64,000 nucleotides of DNA from Narthecium ossifragum (lineage: Eukaryota; Streptophyta; Magnoliopsida; Dioscoreales; Nartheciaceae): NCBI GenBank assembly GCA_963920575.1, contig OY986973.1, positions 9,706,607 to 9,770,606 of the forward strand. The letters are read 5' to 3'. Positions 52,915 to 63,309 of this stretch are shown piece by piece. A program made the translations under genes and the position numbers. The notes beneath the pieces are model-generated. The model did not search any database. It was not told the DNA's origin and was given only the letters and a program-made list of their open reading frames with translations. Position 1 is the stretch's first letter, and every line of letters begins with the position of its first letter.

Positions 52915-53890
52915 AGAGACTTCATCTTATGCGAATTCTTCCCGACCATCTCCAATCTTAGAAAGGAAGACCGGGTCTCCCGATAGTCGACCAAGTAGTC
53001 CATCTGCTCCAATCAAGTAAGTATTTTTATCTATTTTCTTTGTCTTCTTCATATTCTTCTCTTGGCACTTAGACATTTCTGTCTCCAGGGTTACAACAGA
53101 AGTGTCGTCAAGTACTTCCAGTTCCTCATATTGTTCACCCTCCCCAAGTATCGCTGCATGTGAACCTTCGAACTTGGCCGATGTAACTACTTCCAAGATT
53201 AAGGAATACCTTCCCGTCGTGCTTAGCCAAGCTGAGAAGAATCGTCCAGAGGAACGATCGACCACAGCTCATCTTCAAATTTTGAAACAAGTACGTCTAA
53301 AGATCAGAATCGAACGTCTCGCTCAAAGGAAGATGAAAGTACAATTATTTGTTTTTCCTTTATTATCCATTTATCAATCTCTTCTCATTTTCATATTTGC
53401 ATGCTTCACAGACGGACAAATCTATCGATCAATCGATTGAGAGTGATGAAGGGGACGAAGGAGACGGGGACGGCGAAGATCTTTTTGATGTTTTAAACGC
53501 AGCTCCCACTAAACCAAGCTTGTTATTAATTGGTGAGATGCTCGCTCATGGTCCATATAGCCGTTTACGAGATCTTTGTGATATTGGGTTATCATCTGTA
53601 ACAGCTTCTCCTGATGCATCGGCCTCTCGTATTTTGGCCGAGGAATATGTTATTATGGTATCATTGACCAATGTCACTTAGCCAAGTACCACTGTACCCC
53701 CAACAGTTTTGTCGACAAAAGTACCAGCTACTACATCAACATCAACATCAACACCAATTTCTGGTGCCCCAGAAAGATCAATGGCCGAGAGTACTTTGGT
53801 AGTTTCTACTACTATGACACCATCCTCATTAATTGTTACTCCGCCTGCACGCCCGTCTAGTTCTGCCTCGGATCAGGTAGTCAATTCGGG
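52915..53890 (+). pseudogene. PMD protein gene, 3' exons
   Basis: It continues the PMD unit after the Athila-like insertion. The first exon (to 53016) reads ETSSYANSSRPSPILERKTG. Intron 53017-53072 has GTAAGT...TTAG. The next exon (53073-53338) reads VSSSTSSSSYCSPSPSIAAC, then EYLPVVLSQAEKNRPEERST. Intron 53339-53411 (GTACAA...ACAG) keeps frame (RKMK to TDKSIDQSIESDEGDEGDGD). The exon from 53412 reads DVLNAAPTKPSLLLIGEMLA with a TAG at about 53678. A Thr/Ser/Pro-rich tail follows to a donor at 53878. A final intron to 53945 (TTTTTAG) precedes GNIAQLV, where the next element begins. These low-complexity acidic exons resemble the C-termini of transposon-linked PMD genes. Confidence 0.72.
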
Positions 53891-53971
53891 CTAATACATA
53901 TAATCATTTTATTGATAATAATTATTTAGTATTTCTTATTTTTAGGGCAACATAGCTCAACTAGTTAGGGC

Positions 53972-55643
53972 TAATACATAAATTTTATATCTCGCAAGTA
54001 TACGAATCGGTGCAATCAGTATAGTAGCAAGACGAGTATCGTACCCACAGAGATTTGTAGAGATTAATAGAGTAAAATGCTAAAGAACAGAAAAGAAAGA
54101 AAATATGGAAGAGAAAAGAAGAAATATGAAGTCTCGAAAATAGATGACCTAATAACGAAATAAGAAAACGATAGAAATATGATGAATGGATACTAAGGTT
54201 CCGATTTCACCATAACATCCTCATTCTATGCATTGAATCAATCAAGATCTCAGTTTAATTCCAAGGGCTCGTTCTTCCGGTATGATGATCCGTCGGCCGC
54301 GGTCTTCACCAAGTACCCTCAATTAACCCTAGTTAATGAACCCATAACTAAGTGTTAACCAAGAATCCATTAAGCTCTGAAGAACAATCATGAACCAAGA
54401 ATACTCTTAGCTTGAACCCGGCCTCGACATAAACTCATTCATTCATAGATCCTGCAAGATTAGGGAATGAACCCTCGCCCAATCTCACATACAACAATCT
54501 ATAATACTTCTATTGGCCAGATAAAGGTATTTAAGATCTCAGTTATAATAATGAATGAAACAAGGAAAATAAACTGATAAAATAATCATGATCCAATAAC
54601 ATAGAATGATTCAGTTAGGGCTACATCGGTACCTTAGAAAAGAAACTAGCCACTCATGTTCACCATGAGGGCAACGAAACTAATGGAGAAATAAAGAAGA
54701 AATAAGAAAAGAAAACCAAGCCTGGAACCCTTCTCCTCGCCTCCAAACGCTGCCAAAAAGTCCTCCAAAAATCCCCCTTTGATAACCCTAAGTATCCTAT
54801 TTATAGGCCTAAACTCGGGTTAAATCAAAACCGTTGATTTAATTCACTGGAAACGTCCGATCGATCCTCCTCGGGATGTTGGATCGATCGGTCTCATTGA
54901 GATCTCCCACTTCTATTTACGCCCGAGCCCGATCGATCGGACTAAGGGAGTCGGATCGATCGACTTCGTAAAAATTCTTCATCTCTGGCTCTTCCCGAGT
55001 TCGATCGATGGTCCGATCGATCGAATTGTGTTCCTCTAAAAAGCATACGTTCTGTCACCCTTTAATTCCCAAGTCCGATCGATCGAATTATGAGTGTTGG
55101 ATCGATCGGTTGAGTAAAAATCCGCGGTTTTTGACTTTTCCTGAGTCCGATCGATCGGACCATTGGTGTCGGATCGATCGGACCCCATAAGAGCGATGGA
55201 GGGATCGATCGGATGTGTTGTGGCTGAAAAACACATGTTCTGTCACGTTTTTGCGTGGTCCGATCGATCGGACCTTCGCTCGGACTTCCAGCTTATTTAC
55301 TGTGCTGCCATTCAGACTGCGCCATCGGTACTAAAATTGCCATAACTTCCTCTAGGAAACTCGGAATCACGAACCGTAAAATTCTCCAGAATCTAGACTT
55401 CAAGAGCTTTCCAACCATATATGGTACATAATCTGATTCTTCATGAGCAGGTACAGATTAATCTTTAAAGTTGATCCATGCACTCTTTTCAGCTTCTTTT
55501 CTCTTTTTTCCTGCATTTTCCAAACAACTATGTGAAGCAACATATAGATATAAAAATAGGAATAAAGATGTTGATTAAAGATAATAATCTAGCAATTGAG
55601 ATGGTTATAAGGCTATTTAGAGTGCACTTTCATGCACTCATCA
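53972..55643 (-). repeat. 3' LTR of the gag-protease element
   Basis: 1672 bp. On the minus strand it begins TGATGAGTGCATGAAAGTGC and ends in a changed terminus (ATGTATTA instead of TTCATCA). A TATA box (CTATAAATAG, minus) lies at 54797-54806. CCGATCGATC hairpins lie at 54857-55270, upstream of the TATA box. Confidence 0.9.
54857..55270. repeat. Array of CCGATCGATC / GATCGATCGG inverted repeats
   Basis: Seven or more paired arms lie within 410 bp upstream of the TATA box. Examples are CCGATCGATCC with GGATCGATCGG (54857-54891, 11-bp perfect arms) and CCGATCGATCGG (self-complementary). The second LTR has the same array at 60190-60625. Confidence 0.9.
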
Positions 55644-56837
55644 CACCCCCCAACCAGCTTATTGCTAGTCTCTAGCAATTTTAAGCGCATAAAATATATT
55701 AAGCACACCACGGTTCAAGGATGTAGACAAGCATGATAAAAATTCTGCCTTATCAACTCAATAATGTTGTACACCGTACAGAGCACGAAAACTTATAATA
55801 CTCATACACATACCACCAACATATGAAATCAACTTTTACACTTCAAACATGCTAACACCATCCAGAAGAACACATGTGACGTGATAAATAAATGTTACGT
55901 GCAGAAGCAACTTCTACCCACCATTAGTCCAAACACGCTACTATCTTCATGACCACTCATCCAACCCTCGCACTTTAAGTACAGCATGCTCTTTCTTTCT
56001 TTTTTTTCTTTTCAACTATCAGACATTTTGCCTTTTTACGCGAGCACTCTCCGCTTCTTGAGGCGCATAGACCCGGTTACTTAGCAAAACACTTAATAGT
56101 TTTTTTTTTTATAGTTATAAGTGGTTCTACCTTTTTACGCGAGCTCCCTGCTTCCTGAGGCAAGAATACCCGGTTACTCAGTAGATCACTTAATAGTTGT
56201 TTAGGCACAGCTTTATCAAGCTCCAGAACTTTTTCTCTTTTTTTTTTTTTTTCTGCATGCAATACTCAACACTAGCTAATGCTGAAATCATGGTCTACAT
56301 TAACAATAGCATGCTCATTCCTTTGGTGAGTATAATCGCCACTGCACATAAAGTGTTCGTGTGTGAATCACATGATATTCTACCTTCAGGTTATCATACA
56401 TGCAATCAATGTATCGGCCAATCCATATGAAAGCAGCATGTAAAATAAGCATAAACATTTCAGCTCATGTACAATTTAACACTATTAAACCTACAAGGTA
56501 GCTTGAATAAAGTCATGAATGTCTACACCCCCAACCTGAATTCAACATTGTCCTCAATGTGTGCATTTATCCAATAAAATATGGAGGATGTGGCAATCCA
56601 AAAATTTCCAGAGTAGTAAGAGACAAGATACTGTAAATAAGAACGAGGCCACTAGATAGAATAGCGAACATCTCCTCAAGGATCCTCCGGGTGGCTGAAA
56701 ACCTAAAAGAAAAACAAAAGAGAAACATAAGACTGAAAACTAAAACTTAAACTTAAAAACAGGTTACCTTGGTGGGTTGCCTCCCACCCAGCGCTTTATT
56801 TAACGTCTAGGCAAGACGTACTGCAAAGCCTTAACGT
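55644..56837. other. 3' noncoding region of the gag-protease element
   Basis: It starts with the PPT (caccccccaacc on the plus strand). It contains two copies of a ctttttacgcgagcNc ... cccggttactNag module (56032-56090 and 56131-56180), also present in the Athila-like element (44750-45060). A cttaatagttNttt repeat and AT-rich DNA follow. No ORF beyond chance is seen. Confidence 0.6.
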
Positions 56838-59255
56838 TCAGCCAGGTTCGTATGGTTGTAATGCTTCAAGCGGTGTGACAACCTCCTGTGCTCTCTTATA
56901 GCTGTGCAAGTCATTCTGCACCATCTTCAAATCCGCTTTCAATGTAGTCTTCACTTGCTCCTGCCTGAAATTAGAGAACACCAATGAATCTACAGCATTT
57001 ATTGAGAAGCAATCAAAAGAGCTTGAAGGACATGACATAGACTCAAACACTTTAAATTCAACCGTTTCACCTAAAACTGTCATGCTGAGCTTACCATCCT
57101 TCACATTAATCATAGTATCAGCTGTAGCCATAAATGGGCGTCCCAACAAAATAGGCAATTTTCTATCATTCAATGGTGCATCATCCATATCCCATATCAC
57201 AAAATCAGCAGGGATAATTAACTTATCAATTTGTACTAAGATGTCTTCTACAATGCCTAATGGATATTTAATTGAACGATCTGCAAGTTGTAGAGACATC
57301 GTAATAGGTTTTAATTTACCAACACCTAGCTGAAGGAAAACAGAGTAAGGCATCAAATTAACACTAGCTCCTAAGTCAAGCATTGCCTCCCCTATTTTTG
57401 TATCCCCAACAGTAATATTAATATTAAAACTCCCTGGATCCTTAAGCTTGGGTGGAAGCTTCCTTTGTAGAACCGCGCTTGCCGTCTCTGAAACCATCAC
57501 CTTTTCATGAGGTTCATACTTACGTTTAGAAGTACGTAGTTCCTTGAAGAACTTTGGAAAGGCTGGTATTTTCCTAATCACATCAAGCAATGGTAAGTTC
57601 ACATTAACCTTAGATAGAATATCATAAATTTCAGAATAAGACTTATCTATTTGGGCTTTCTTCAGGCGGCCTGGAAACGGAATCGGCGGCACATATGGTG
57701 GAGGAGAGTTGTGATGAACCTCCGGAACTGAATTTGCTCTCTTTTCATGATCAAAAGCAGATGTGGCCGATGGTGGCCTTTTCGAGCGTTCCTCCTTTTC
57801 AACTTCCTCACTTGCATCATCATTTAACTCATCAATAACTTCAGCATTAATCTTATTATCAATAATCTTACCTGAACGAAGAATAGTAACTGCGTTGGCT
57901 TGCTCTGGTTGGCTTGGAAATCTGCCTGGAACATGGGCTCGTACAGCATCTGCAAGCTGTCCCACTTGAACTTCCAACTTCCCAATGGATGCTGCAACAT
58001 TCTTTAGTACCGCATCATGCTGAGCAATGGCTGCACCTTGTCGAGCAATGGTTGAATCTTGTTGTTCCATCCTTGAGTCTATTTTCTGCATAAAAGCTAA
58101 CATAGTCGCTTCCAAAGACGACTTAACAAGTGAGTTAGACTGATTAGCAGAAGGCATACTAGGATTAGCATTATTTTTCCATGAAAAATTCGGATGTTCC
58201 CTCCAACCAGGATTGTAAGTATTTGCATAAGGGTCAAATCTAGGTCTCGGGTTATAAGCATTCATCAAATTAGCTTGCTCTTGCACATATTCAGGAAATT
58301 CACTACCAGAAGGACAAGAATCAAACCTATGACCAACAATATTGCAAATTGAACAAACCTCAACCGGTTTTGCTTGTGTGGACATCATCGCGTCTATCTT
58401 CTTGTTAAGAGTTGCAATCTGCCTTGCCATGTCATCATTCTGGTTCAGCTCATAGATGCCTCTCGCCTTATTCCTCGTGTCCCTCTGCTGCGAGTTTGAT
58501 CCTAGCATCTCATAGATTTCATATGCCTCCGGTGGTGTCCTTTTGAACATCGCTCCACCTGCAGCATTATCTGCCATAGTCTGACAAGAAAGATTTAGTC
58601 CATCATAAAAATATTGCATCTGATTTTCTAAAGAATAATTATGATGTGGACATTGCATCAAAAGCATTTTAAATCTATCCCATGCTTCATGGAATGGTTC
58701 TCCATCAGATTGCAGAAAATTTGGAATTTGCCTTCTCAAGTTAGTAGTCATGGCATGAGAATAAAATTTACTAACAAACTTGTTATAAATTGCATCCCAA
58801 GTAGTGAGTGATCCAGGAGGCAACGACATCAACCATCTCTTCGCTTTATCCTTCAAGGTGTAAGGAAAACAACGCATCCTCAATTGATCTTCAGTAATGC
58901 CACCTAGAGGAAAAGTCTGAATAGTAGCATAATAATCTTTCACAAAAGTTAGTGCATTCTCAGAAGGTAAACCATGAAATTCAGGAAGCATAGAAAAATG
59001 TAGATTTTTAAGTTCATAATTTCTAGCCTCTGCAGGTAACGCAATGCACGAAGGTGAGGTAGAAATAGTTGGCCTCGCGTACTCCTCCAAAGGACGTAAA
59101 TTGTTATTAAGCGCCATCTCCTCTTGTTCCTCCTCTTGAACTCCTAGATCTGATGTGGACAGGCTGTCTTTGTTAGATTTCTTCTTCCAACCAATTTGAT
59201 CTACTTTATCGTTCAAGGGCAACAACTTTTCTTTCCGTGATCGGCGACCTTGCAT
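56838..59255 (-). CDS. Gag-protease polyprotein, intact (805 aa)
   Basis: ATG at 59255, stop at 56838, no breaks. Residues 1-50 are basic/acidic. The gag domain spans about 90-225 (PEFHGLPSENALTFVKDYYA, CFPYTLKDKAKRWLMSLPPG, TTWDAIYNKFVSKFYSH, CPHHNYSLENQMQYFYDGL), typical of Athila/Tat gags. Residues 301-314 form a C-x2-C-x4-H-x4-C knuckle (CSICNIVGHRFDSC). A coiled-coil with QQDSTIARQGAAIAQHDAVL follows (about 400-440), then an acidic linker. The aspartic protease spans about 620-720 with DLGASVNLMPYSVF (near 627) and LGRPFMATADTMI. No RT motif follows; the protein ends QPYEPG. The neighbouring LTRs are almost identical, so the ORF is recent or conserved. It lies 26-49 nt inside the PBS and is probably translated from the LTR-driven transcript. 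Its enzymes must come from an Athila-like relative. Confidence 0.93.
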   Translation of the reverse strand: MQGRRSRKEKLLPLNDKVDQIGWKKKSNKDSLSTSDLGVQEEEQEEMALNNNLRPLEEYARPTISTSPSCIALPAEARNYELKNLHFSMLPEFHGLPSENALTFVKDYYATIQTFPLGGITEDQLRMRCFPYTLKDKAKRWLMSLPPGSLTTWDAIYNKFVSKFYSHAMTTNLRRQIPNFLQSDGEPFHEAWDRFKMLLMQCPHHNYSLENQMQYFYDGLNLSCQTMADNAAGGAMFKRTPPEAYEIYEMLGSNSQQRDTRNKARGIYELNQNDDMARQIATLNKKIDAMMSTQAKPVEVCSICNIVGHRFDSCPSGSEFPEYVQEQANLMNAYNPRPRFDPYANTYNPGWREHPNFSWKNNANPSMPSANQSNSLVKSSLEATMLAFMQKIDSRMEQQDSTIARQGAAIAQHDAVLKNVAASIGKLEVQVGQLADAVRAHVPGRFPSQPEQANAVTILRSGKIIDNKINAEVIDELNDDASEEVEKEERSKRPPSATSAFDHEKRANSVPEVHHNSPPPYVPPIPFPGRLKKAQIDKSYSEIYDILSKVNVNLPLLDVIRKIPAFPKFFKELRTSKRKYEPHEKVMVSETASAVLQRKLPPKLKDPGSFNINITVGDTKIGEAMLDLGASVNLMPYSVFLQLGVGKLKPITMSLQLADRSIKYPLGIVEDILVQIDKLIIPADFVIWDMDDAPLNDRKLPILLGRPFMATADTMINVKDGKLSMTVLGETVEFKVFESMSCPSSSFDCFSINAVDSLVFSNFRQEQVKTTLKADLKMVQNDLHSYKRAQEVVTPLEALQPYEPG

Positions 59256-59280
59256 TCACTACAAATAAACTCTAATCAAA

Positions 59281-59298
59281 TCCCCGGCAACGGCGCCA
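59281..59298 (-). other. Primer binding site, tRNA-Asp type
   Basis: TGGCGCCGTTGCCGGGGA on the minus strand, 6 nt inside the 5' LTR, is the perfect 18-nt complement of the plant tRNA-Asp 3' end, as used by Athila/Tat elements. Confidence 0.93.
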
Positions 59299-59304
59299 AA
59301 AACT

Positions 59305-61000
59305 TGATGAATAAATTTTATATCTCGCAAGTATACGAATCGGTGCAATCAGTATAGTAGCAAGACGAGTATCGTACCCACAGAGATTTGTAGAGATTAA
59401 TAGAGTAAAATGCTAAAGAACAGAAAAGAAAGAAAATATGGAAGAGAAAAGAAGAAATATGAAGTCTCGAAAATAGATGACCTAATAACGAAATAAGAAA
59501 ACGATAGAAATATGATGGATGGATACTAAGGTTCCGATTTCACCATAACATCCTCATTCTATGCATTGAATCAATCAAGATCTCAGTTTAATTCCAAGGG
59601 CTCGTTCTTCCGGTATGATGATCCGTTCGGCCGCGGTCTTCACCAAGTACCCTCAATTAACCCTAGTTAATGAACCCATAACTAAGTGTTAACCAAGAAT
59701 CCATTAAGCTCTGAAGAACAATCATGAACCAAGAATACTCTTAGCTTGAACCCGGCCTCGACATAAACTCATTCATTCATAGATCCTGCAAGATTAGGGA
59801 ATGAACCCTCGCCCAATCTCACATACAACAATCTATAATACTTCTATTGGCCAGATAAAGGTATTTAAGATCTCAGTTATAATAATGAATGAAACAAGGA
59901 AAATAAACTGATAAAATAATCATGATCCAATAACATAGAATGATTCAGTTAGGGCTACATCGGTACCTTAGAAAAGAAACTAGCCACTCATGTTCACCAT
60001 GAGGGCAACGAAACTAATGGAGAAATAAAGAAGAAATAAGAAAAGAAAACCAAGCCTGGAACCCTTCTCCTCGCCTCCAAACGCTGCCAAAAAGTCCTCC
60101 AAAAATCCCCCTTTGATAACCCTAAGTATCCTATTTATAGGCCTAAACTCGGGTTAAATCAAAACCGTTGATTTAATTCACTGGAAACGTCCGATCAATC
60201 CTCCTCGGGATGTTGGATCGATCGGTCTCATTGAGATCTCCCACTTCTATTTACGCCCGAGCCCGATCGATCGGACTAAGGGAGTCGGATCGATCGACTT
60301 CGTAAAAATTCTTCATCTCTGGCTCTTCCCGAGTTCGATCGATGGTCCGATCGATCGAATTGTGTTCCTCTAAAAAGCATACGTTCTGTCACCCTTTAAT
60401 TCCCAAGTCCGATCGATCGAATTATGAGTGTTGGATCGATCGGTTGAGTAAAAATCCGCGGTTTTTGACTTTTCCTGAGTCCGATCGATCGGACCATTGG
60501 TGTCGGATCGATCCGACACCAATGGTCCGATCGATCGGACCCCATAAGAGCGATGGAGGGATCGATCGGATGTGTTGTGGCTGAAAAACACATGTTCTGT
60601 CACGTTTTTGCGTGGTCCGATCGATCGGACCTTCGCTCGGACTTCCAGCTTATTTACTGTGCTGCCATTCAGACTGCGCCATCGGTACTAAAATTGCCAT
60701 AACTTCCTCTAGGAAACTCGGAATCACGAACCGTAAAATTCTCCAGAATCTAGACTTCAAGAGCTTTCCAACGATATATGGTACATAATCTGATTCTTCA
60801 TGAGCAGGTACAGATTAATCTTTAAAGTTGATCCATGCACTCTTTTCAGCTTCTTTTCTCCTTTTTCCTGCATTTTCCAAATAACTATGTGAAGCAACAT
60901 ATAGAAATAAAAATAGGAATAAAGATGTTGATTAAAGATAATAATCTAGCAATTGAGATGGTTATAAGGCTATTTAGAGTGCACTTTCATGCACTCATCA
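59305..61000 (-). repeat. 5' LTR of the gag-protease element
   Basis: 1696 bp, ends TGATGA...TCATCA in both orientations. It carries the 24-bp extra palindrome ccgacaccaatggtccgatc near 60510-60533. The TATA box CTATAAATAG (minus) is at 60131-60140. Confidence 0.92.
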
Positions 61001-61001
61001 A

Positions 61002-63235
61002 TGTCACGCCCCGACCCGCGAAAGCCCAACCGGACAGGGCGACGCGAACCGGAACCTAACTAAATGTGGAAATAATGGCGGGGGGTTCCCTCTAACCTAC
61101 TGGTTTCATTAAACATTTCATAAGCACCCCTGAATAAATTTAAACCTGAACAGAAATAATATAATATTCCAAAACCTCAAAGGGGTTACAACAGTTTATA
61201 CATCATACTCCCGTAGAAGACTAACTATAACAAAACGTGTAGAATGTAATCACCGATCCTCAGACCCCGCCAGACGCCGCCGCGCCACCAAACACATGCC
61301 CGGTAGGGGCTACAGAAGAATAGCTGGCGTCTGCACCTGCAAAACGCAGTCTGGGTAGGAGTGAGCATAAAACTCCGTAGGGTTCTACACTACGACACAT
61401 AGAAGGAAGGGGAACACAAGAGTGTCGCCCTCATGTAAGACCTGGGTGTACACAGGGGCCCCATATCCCCACCGCGTGTCCCTGAGGCCCACGAACATGT
61501 CGCACTCAGTAGCAGGAAACAACATTGCTGGCCCACAAGCAGGGAACGTCACTGCATGCGGGAAAAAGAACCGCTAAGTAGTCAACCTCTCTACTCAAGG
61601 GTCAACACAGTGGAACACGGGCTACACCTCAGCATCTGACTCAAGGCCGACACGACATCTATAATCATCAAGCAACATGTGTATCACTCATCTAAGCCTA
61701 TCATCAAGTTTGACTGGACACCACAATTCGAATCGAGTCCAAACTACCCAACCCCGGTCCTAGGGCCAAATCCGAGCTTCCAGCCTCGGGACGGCGATCC
61801 ACAATTCACCCACGCCCTAACCATGCAACTAATGCACAACAGAGAATGCATGCTATGAACATACACAAGCAAGAGGAATAGGCATGCAACAGTACGACAA
61901 GGCAGCATACAAGTCCAACCGGATCGCTGCAGCGGTACTACCAACCGCTGCCAGCCGATCCGCAGCGGGTCCCGGCATTACGACGGTACCACGACCGTCA
62001 ACCGCGGACTCCTGCAACGGGAAGCAACCCCGAAAACTTCGATGAACAGTAAAAATATAATATTATAATCTGAGCTTATAATATTATATTCAAAACACCA
62101 AAACATTCTCTACAAGCAGCTAGTTGACCCCAACGATCCGACATCCACACAACGTCGGATTCAAGATCGAACGTAGACTCCAGTAGATCTATATTCCAGG
62201 ATCAATATATCCAAAATTCATAAACATCCAACGGCTGGATTAATGGGAAAACACTAATCAAAACCGCTAATCAAAACTAACTTACCAATGCTTGCTGCAA
62301 CGCAGCCCACCCGTACGAAAACCATAACAAATCGTAGGAAAATCCGAAAAATATGAAATCAACTGGGTTAGAGACTAGATTCAAAGATCTACAACTCTTA
62401 TGCTCATCGTAACCCAAGATAATACATGTACCGATCAGAAAACGCGCCGCAAGCTGGCTGTTCTTCAAGAACAGCAAAAACCGGAAAATCCGAGATTAAT
62501 CATGCATAAATCCTACTAAAAACTCAACCAAAGATCATGAAACTTAAATCAGAAATTATTCTAAGCAATAGGAAGCTAACAACACAAAGAACTACAAGAT
62601 CTACCGGCTAGATTAAGAGAAACCTATTAAACACTCTCGTAGGTAGAAAAATCTACCGGAAACGCAAATCCCCGGTTGATTCCCCGCTAAACGGCCACTA
62701 ACCAAGCAACCAAACCACGTCAGGGATCTTCCTCACGCCGCCACGGATCCAACGAGTTTGGAACACCCAAAATGGTGGCCGGAGGAGGGAGAACGTAGAA
62801 GAACAAGGTGGCTGCCCCGGAAGGAAAACAGAGGAAAAAAAATAGAACCGCGGAAGAGAAGAAAGAAGAAGGAAGTAGAAGAGAAGGAAGAAGAGAAGGA
62901 GAAGAGAAGTAGAAGGAAGGGGAAGGCCGGGGAAGGAGGGGGAAGGTGAAGGAGAAGGTGAAGGAGAGGTCCTCTCCTCTGACAACGCAGAGCGACGGCC
63001 ATACCGGCCGTCCTCGCCGCTCAACTGCTCGCTACAGTAGTTGGATCGATCCAAAGGTCAAAATCCTCCTAAAAGGATCTAGTCAAACACAATCATCAAT
63101 CAAAGGCTGTGTGTGTACACGCGGGTGTGGAACAAACCGACAAGGCGCAATTTACCAAATTGCCCTTGTGGTCCACAACGAGCCACGGGCCTGACTCAGG
63201 CGGTCGACCCAGGAATGGAGGGACAGGTCCTCACA
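61002..63235 (-). mobile_element. 3' LTR of a Tekay/Del-like Gypsy chromovirus
   Basis: 2234 bp. On the minus strand it begins TGTGAGGACCTGTCC and ends GGGTCGGGGCGTGACA. A purine-rich PPT (ccTTTAAGGGTATTAGGA on the minus strand) precedes it at 63236-63255. The internal region continues rightward with integrase coding sequence, so this is a 3' LTR and not a solo LTR. The left flank is 1 bp from the end of the TR-GAG LTR (possible target duplication atcaa). The 5' LTR is outside the window. GCAGCGGT/ACCGCTGC and GACGGT/ACCGTC inverted repeats lie at 61929-61999. Confidence 0.88.
61929..61999. repeat. Hairpin modules GCAGCGGT/ACCGCTGC and GACGGT/ACCGTC
   Basis: Perfect 8-bp arms (61929-61936 with 61944-61951) and 6-bp arms (61982-61987 with 61994-61999) with short loops. 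A ccgatccgcagcggg piece lies between them. Confidence 0.75.
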
Positions 63236-63309
63236 TCCTAATACCCTTAAAGGAAATCTCGTCCCGAGATTCGATAAAGGTAGGGCTCGGAAGCAGAAAA
63301 ACAGTTACA

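Larger units (their letters stand above)
53972..61000 (-). mobile_element. Young non-autonomous gag-protease LTR element (TR-GAG type)
   Basis: A 7.0-kb minus-strand element with LTRs at 53972-55643 and 59305-61000, nearly identical apart from a 24-bp palindromic insertion in the right copy. The PBS (59281-59298) matches the tRNA-Asp 3' end exactly. A C-run on the plus strand (PPT) follows the left LTR. The only protein is an uninterrupted 805-codon gag-protease; no RT, RNase H or integrase exists. The right end directly abuts a Tekay-type LTR, and the left end of the left LTR has TAATAC instead of TGATGA, so the target duplication cannot be checked. It interrupts the end of the PMD gene. Confidence 0.9.
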
